The notes under the pieces are model-generated. The model made no database searches. It was not told the DNA's origin and saw nothing but the letters and a program-made list of their open reading frames with translations. Source: Schauerella fraxinea (GTDB lineage: Bacteria; Pseudomonadota; Gammaproteobacteria; Burkholderiales; Burkholderiaceae_B). From it: a DNA stretch of 64,000 nucleotides. A program made the translations under genes and the position numbers. Where the stretch lies: contig JAVDKK010000001.1 of the NCBI GenBank assembly GCA_030849945.1, positions 1,240,001-1,304,000 of the forward strand, read 5' to 3'. Shown in pieces: positions 60,789-64,000 of this stretch (within the stretch, counting starts at the first letter, position 1; the number at the start of each line of letters is the position of its first letter).

Positions 60789-61454
60789 ATGAAAGTCAGT
60801 GAACGAATCCGCTTAGCGCTTGAAGACGACATCCGCCAGGGCCTCCTGCTGCCGGGCGATGCGATCGACGAGCACGACATCGCCGGCCGCTACGGCGTCT
60901 CGCGCACGCCGGTGCGCGAGGCGTTGTTGCAGATGAAGGTGCAGGGCATCCTCGATAGTCAACCGCGCGCCGGTATGGTGGTGGCGCGCATGGACGTGCA
61001 GGAGTTGCTGGCGATCTGGGAATTGATGGCCGAGATGGAGGGCGTATGCGCCCGGTTGGCGTGCGAGCGCATGACGCCGGACGAGCGTGCGGCATTGACC
61101 GCGCTGCATCGCCGTGCCGCCGACGTGGTCGAGGCAGACGATATGCAAGGCTGGCGCGACGTCAATCACGACTTTCACGAGATGCTGTATCACGCCTGCC
61201 GCAATCCTTATCTGCGGCAGGACCTGTTGCGCTTACGTGCGCGCACCGGCGCTTATCTGCGGCACACCTTCAGCGCCGTGGGGCGCATCCGCGCCTCCTA
61301 CGAGCAACATGGCGAATTGGTGGCGGCGATTCAAGCCGAGGATGCCGACCTGGCGCATCGCATGATGATGCGCCACATCAGCCTGGGCCAGGGCGCCAAG
61401 GGCCTGGCCGACTTCATCATCAACCTGCCACGCTCGATGGTGAAGACGACGTGA
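60789..61454 (+). CDS. GntR-family (FadR/FCD type) transcriptional regulator
   Basis: A 221-residue regulator. The winged helix begins MKVSERIRLALEDDIRQGLL, then IAGRYGVSRTPVREALLQMK; the FCD domain has VNHDFHEMLYHACRNPYL and a final metal-binding histidine region (MMMRHISLGQG). It is divergent from the amidase/CoA-transferase operon and probably represses it. Same length as the GntR at 36286-36951, but sequence outside the DNA-binding helix is only moderately alike. Its 3' end overlaps the sensor-kinase gene end by 35 bases. Confidence 0.92.
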   Translation: MKVSERIRLALEDDIRQGLLLPGDAIDEHDIAGRYGVSRTPVREALLQMKVQGILDSQPRAGMVVARMDVQELLAIWELMAEMEGVCARLACERMTPDERAALTALHRRAADVVEADDMQGWRDVNHDFHEMLYHACRNPYLRQDLLRLRARTGAYLRHTFSAVGRIRASYEQHGELVAAIQAEDADLAHRMMMRHISLGQGAKGLADFIINLPRSMVKTT

Positions 61455-63570
61455 TCGACGCGGTCAGTACCTTGCGGATCATGGTCATCAGCGCATCCGG
61501 CTCATAAGGTTTATTGAGCAGATGCACGTCGGGTGTCAGCAGCCCGTCGCGCGAAATCACGTCGCGAATATGGCCCGAGGTAAACAGCACGGGAATGCTG
61601 GGCGACTGGGCCTTGGCCCATGCCGCAAGATCCGCACTTTTGACCTGACCGGGCATCACCACATCGGTAAAGACAAGATCGACGCGTGCGCCGGTCTGCA
61701 GGATGCTGAGCGCCTCGTCGCCATTCTCGGCCTTGAGCACTGTGTAGCCAAACTGGTTCAGCAATTCGACCACGGTGCCGCGAACATCGTGATCGTCCTC
61801 AACCACCAGCACGGTTTCGTCGCCGCCGACCGCATGGGGCTTGGCAATCACGTCTTCAGCGCTCACTTCGCTTTCGAGCGTGCGCGGAAAGTAGAGATGC
61901 ACCGTGGTGCCCGCGCCGGGCGTGCTGGTGATGTCGACCTGGCCGCCGCTTTGCTTCACGAAGCCGAACACCATGCTCAAGCCAAGTCCCGTGCCGTGGC
62001 CGTCGGGCTTGGTGGTGAAAAAAGGTTCGAAGGCATGGCTGAGCACCTCGGGCGTCATGCCCACGCCATTGTCGGCCACCGAGATACGCACATAATCGCC
62101 CGGCGCAAGCTCCTTGCCCTGGCAATACTCCGCACCCAGCACCACGTTCTCGGACACGAGATGGATCACGCCCTCGCCATGCAGCGCATCGCGGGCGTTG
62201 ATCGCCAGATTGAGCACTGCGTTTTCGAGTTGATTGCGATCCACCTGGATCGACCAGGGGTAATCAGGCAGCGACATATTCACCGTGATGGTCTCGCCCA
62301 GCGCCCGTTGCAGCAGTTCTTCCAGCGCATCGAATACCCGCCGCGTGTTGAGCACCGAGGGCGAGAGCGGCTGCCGCCTGGCGAAGGCCAGCAACTGCGC
62401 CGATAACTTGGCGCCGCGTTTGACGGCCGCGCTGGCGGCCTCGACGCGTTTTTGTACTTTGGGGTTGTTGCGCTCCTGCATGCCGAGCAATTGCAGGTTG
62501 CCCGCGATCACCTGCAGCACATTATTGAAGTCGTGCGCCACCCCGCCTGTGAGCGAGCCGATGGCTTCGAGCTTTTGCGATTGACGCAGTTGTTCCTCAG
62601 CCGCCGAACGGGCCTGTACCGCGTCGGTCACGCGCTGCTCCAGATGGCGGGTGAGTTCGTAAAGCGCATCCTCGGCAATCTTGCGCTCGTGAATATCGAT
62701 CAGCACGCCGGGAAAACGCGTGGGCTTGCCGGCCGCATCGAACTCACATCGGCCGCTCGCCAGAATCCACAGATAGCTGCCGTCCGGGCGGCGAATCCGG
62801 TACTCGCTGCTGTATGGCACGCCTTCGTTGACGGTACGGGCAATGGCGGCATTGACGCGCGCCAGGTCATCCGGATGCACGATCTCGGTGGCGACCTCGA
62901 TCGGTAAGCCACGCTCCGACTGCTCCACCGGGAACGAAAAGGTGCGCGCAAAGCGCTCGTCGCCCGACAGCAAGTTGGCGTCGATGTCCCACACGAAAGA
63001 CCCCAGCACTGCGCCGCTGTTGAGCGCGAACTGCAAGCGTTCGTTGGCGGCGCGATAGGCCGCTTCAGCCTCGCGCCGACGCCGTTCGAGCATGATGCGA
63101 TCGGTGGTTTCAACCACGATCGCCACCACGCCGGCAGGCCGCCCGTCATCCTCGGTCACGGGGCTGTAGAAGAGGTCCATCCACACGTCTTCGGGCTTGC
63201 CGTTGCGCAACAGCACCAGCTCTTTATCCCGGTATGAAAGGGTGCCGCCGGCCAGGCAGGTGTTCACCACGTCGCGGTTGAACGCCGCCACTTCGGGCCA
63301 TCCCAATTCAACCGGGGAGCCCAGCAAGAAGGGGTGGCGTCCACCCGCGAACTCCGAATAGGCATCGTTGTAGATCATGCTGCCGGCTTTGCCCCACAGC
63401 ATCACGATCGGCAGCGGCGAAGCGAGGATCCAGCGCACCGTAGCGCGCAGGCTGTTGGACCATTGGTCCAGCGGGCCGAATTCGGTAGGGGACCAATCGA
63501 AGGCGCGGATACGTGCCGCCATCTCGCCTTTCCAGCCCTCGCAGTCAAAATCGTTTGTCAGAAACTGCAT
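61420..63570 (-). CDS. Hybrid sensor histidine kinase with PAS domains and C-terminal receiver
   Basis: A 716-residue cytoplasmic protein with no membrane segment. Two PAS domains occupy about residues 30-160 and 175-300 (FSPVTEDDGRPAGVVAIVV closes the first; SEYRIRRPDGSYLWILASG is in the second). A coiled coil follows, then the phosphorylated histidine H346 (GGVAHDFNN). The ATPase domain has DNGVGMTPEVL and GTGLGLSMVFGFV (about 498-535). The receiver domain has acceptor D636 in FTDVVMPG. Input is probably redox, light or a small ligand. No response-regulator gene adjoins it, so its output may act through a separate phosphotransfer or an orphan regulator. Confidence 0.92.
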   Translation of the reverse strand: MQFLTNDFDCEGWKGEMAARIRAFDWSPTEFGPLDQWSNSLRATVRWILASPLPIVMLWGKAGSMIYNDAYSEFAGGRHPFLLGSPVELGWPEVAAFNRDVVNTCLAGGTLSYRDKELVLLRNGKPEDVWMDLFYSPVTEDDGRPAGVVAIVVETTDRIMLERRRREAEAAYRAANERLQFALNSGAVLGSFVWDIDANLLSGDERFARTFSFPVEQSERGLPIEVATEIVHPDDLARVNAAIARTVNEGVPYSSEYRIRRPDGSYLWILASGRCEFDAAGKPTRFPGVLIDIHERKIAEDALYELTRHLEQRVTDAVQARSAAEEQLRQSQKLEAIGSLTGGVAHDFNNVLQVIAGNLQLLGMQERNNPKVQKRVEAASAAVKRGAKLSAQLLAFARRQPLSPSVLNTRRVFDALEELLQRALGETITVNMSLPDYPWSIQVDRNQLENAVLNLAINARDALHGEGVIHLVSENVVLGAEYCQGKELAPGDYVRISVADNGVGMTPEVLSHAFEPFFTTKPDGHGTGLGLSMVFGFVKQSGGQVDITSTPGAGTTVHLYFPRTLESEVSAEDVIAKPHAVGGDETVLVVEDDHDVRGTVVELLNQFGYTVLKAENGDEALSILQTGARVDLVFTDVVMPGQVKSADLAAWAKAQSPSIPVLFTSGHIRDVISRDGLLTPDVHLLNKPYEPDALMTMIRKVLTASITSSSPSSVAG

Positions 63571-63878
63571 GAACAGGGTCTCGGCCGAAAGGTGTATTTT
63601 TAACGCGATGCGCGTAGGGGTTGGGCACGCACCAGCGTGCAGTCGCAGCAGATTCTAATGCGCCGGGCTTGGCGGCTCGTGCGCTTTTTATTCGCGCGGC
63701 GAATTTACAACTATCGCCCCAAGCGCGCTGCGGCGAAGCGGTTCGAGCAAGAAACCTGCCTGAGGGAGACGCGCAGCGCATCAGCAGAAAGACGGGCGCC
63801 GCAAACCCTGGCGCACCGATTGCGCGCCATGCAGCAGGCCCGGCTCGGACAGCGGCATCGGAACGATGCCTCGCCGAT
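63571..63878. other. Non-coding gap, no clear feature
   Basis: About 308 bases between the sensor-kinase start and the tautomerase-like gene end. A reading frame crosses it on the minus strand, but its translation shows no family similarity and it runs into the kinase gene. The kinase promoter must lie in the first part, where AT-rich patches occur (TATTTTTAACG near 63595, TTTTTATTCG near 63688). No hairpin with a T-run was found. Confidence 0.5.
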
Positions 63879-64000
63879 TCAGCGTCCGGCGGCCTTGGCG
63901 CTGACGCCGTTGGCCACACCCATATCGGTCTTGGGCACATCCGTCACGATGATGCGCACGTCGTCCCCGGCGATGCCCAGGCTTTCGCAGATCGCGCCGT
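63879..64000 (-). CDS. Tautomerase family protein, C-terminal end
   Basis: Forty codons before a TGA at 63881-63879 read through to the window edge. The translation includes CESLGIAGDDVRIIVTDVP and MGVANGVSAKAAGR. The pattern of a short helix, then DDVRIIVTDVP, then a Gly-rich end matches the C-terminal part of 4-oxalocrotonate tautomerase-like proteins. The catalytic N-terminal proline is outside the window. Family assignment rests on this short segment only. Confidence 0.6.
   Translation of the reverse strand, partial: GAICESLGIAGDDVRIIVTDVPKTDMGVANGVSAKAAGR

Noticed and set aside
63545..63940. Minus-strand frame of 131 codons upstream of the sensor kinase
   Set aside because: Overlaps the kinase start and the tautomerase end, low-complexity Arg/Ala composition, no similarity seen.
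1..64000. CRISPR array, tRNA, rRNA, insertion sequence or phage genes
   Set aside because: No spacer-separated repeats, no tRNA-like cloverleaf, no transposase or integrase motif was seen on either strand.

Overview
The window is a GC-rich bacterial chromosome segment, most likely from a beta-proteobacterium of the order Burkholderiales. I lean towards Alcaligenaceae (Bordetella/Achromobacter-like), but could not test this. Reasons are a tripartite-tricarboxylate (Bug/TctC) binding protein next to a LysR regulator, a DUF4148 protein, a tandem glycine riboswitch of the standard proteobacterial form, and many ABC-fed catabolic operons. No rRNA, tRNA, CRISPR array, insertion sequence or phage gene was seen. 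The window opens inside a galactarate/altronate dehydratase-type gene and ends inside a tautomerase-like gene.

Layout. (1) 1-10,881: a hydantoin/amide catabolic module. Asp/Glu/hydantoin racemase and a GlcD-type flavin dehydrogenase run leftward, divergent from a LysR regulator. A rightward series follows: DapA-like aldolase, atypical SDR, D-hydantoinase, polar amino-acid ABC transporter, and a GST-fold protein. (2) 10,891-20,191: mostly housekeeping. It holds a DUF4105 membrane protein, a copper module for cytochrome oxidase (DUF2946, SCO, PCuAC), a D-amino-acid dehydrogenase behind a tandem glycine riboswitch, a Gly-rich exported protein, YitT, a ClC chloride transporter and MscS. (3) 20,487-25,528: cysteine hydrolase, LysR, and an apparent Bug receptor/CitE-like lyase/class III CoA-transferase operon. 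(4) 25,656-36,951: an 11-gene, tightly overlapping leftward operon divergent from a GntR regulator. It encodes an SDR, aminotransferase, alpha/beta hydrolase, carbamoylase-type amidohydrolase, complete NMT1-type ABC importer, class II aldolase, TauD-type dioxygenase and cupin. (5) 37,114-51,546: a three-subunit GMC dehydrogenase with cytochrome c, FUSC protein, oxidoreductase, a serine-glyoxylate-type aminotransferase with an LrgA/LrgB pair, a chemoreceptor behind a sigma-28-like promoter, an esterase, and a LysR/TauD pair. (6) 51,745-61,454: a second large leftward catabolic operon divergent from a second GntR regulator. It encodes AtzG-like and AtzE-like amidase subunits, a CoA-transferase, a crotonase, a NitT/TauT-type ABC importer, a PuuE-like deacetylase and an MmgE/PrpD protein. 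(7) 61,420-64,000: a hybrid histidine kinase and the end of a tautomerase gene.

How the genes work together. Five catabolic modules share one design: a regulator transcribed away from a compact operon. Three of the operons carry their own importer: 22,359-25,528 (a lone Bug receptor), 25,656-35,984 (NMT1-type ABC) and 51,990-60,701 (NitT/TauT-type ABC). Racemase, hydantoinase, carbamoylase and amidase genes point to small cyclic or linear amides as substrates. CoA-transferase, CitE and crotonase genes point to organic acids processed as CoA esters. None of these operons can be given a confident substrate from sequence alone. The two GntR-controlled operons are the best candidates for undescribed pathways.
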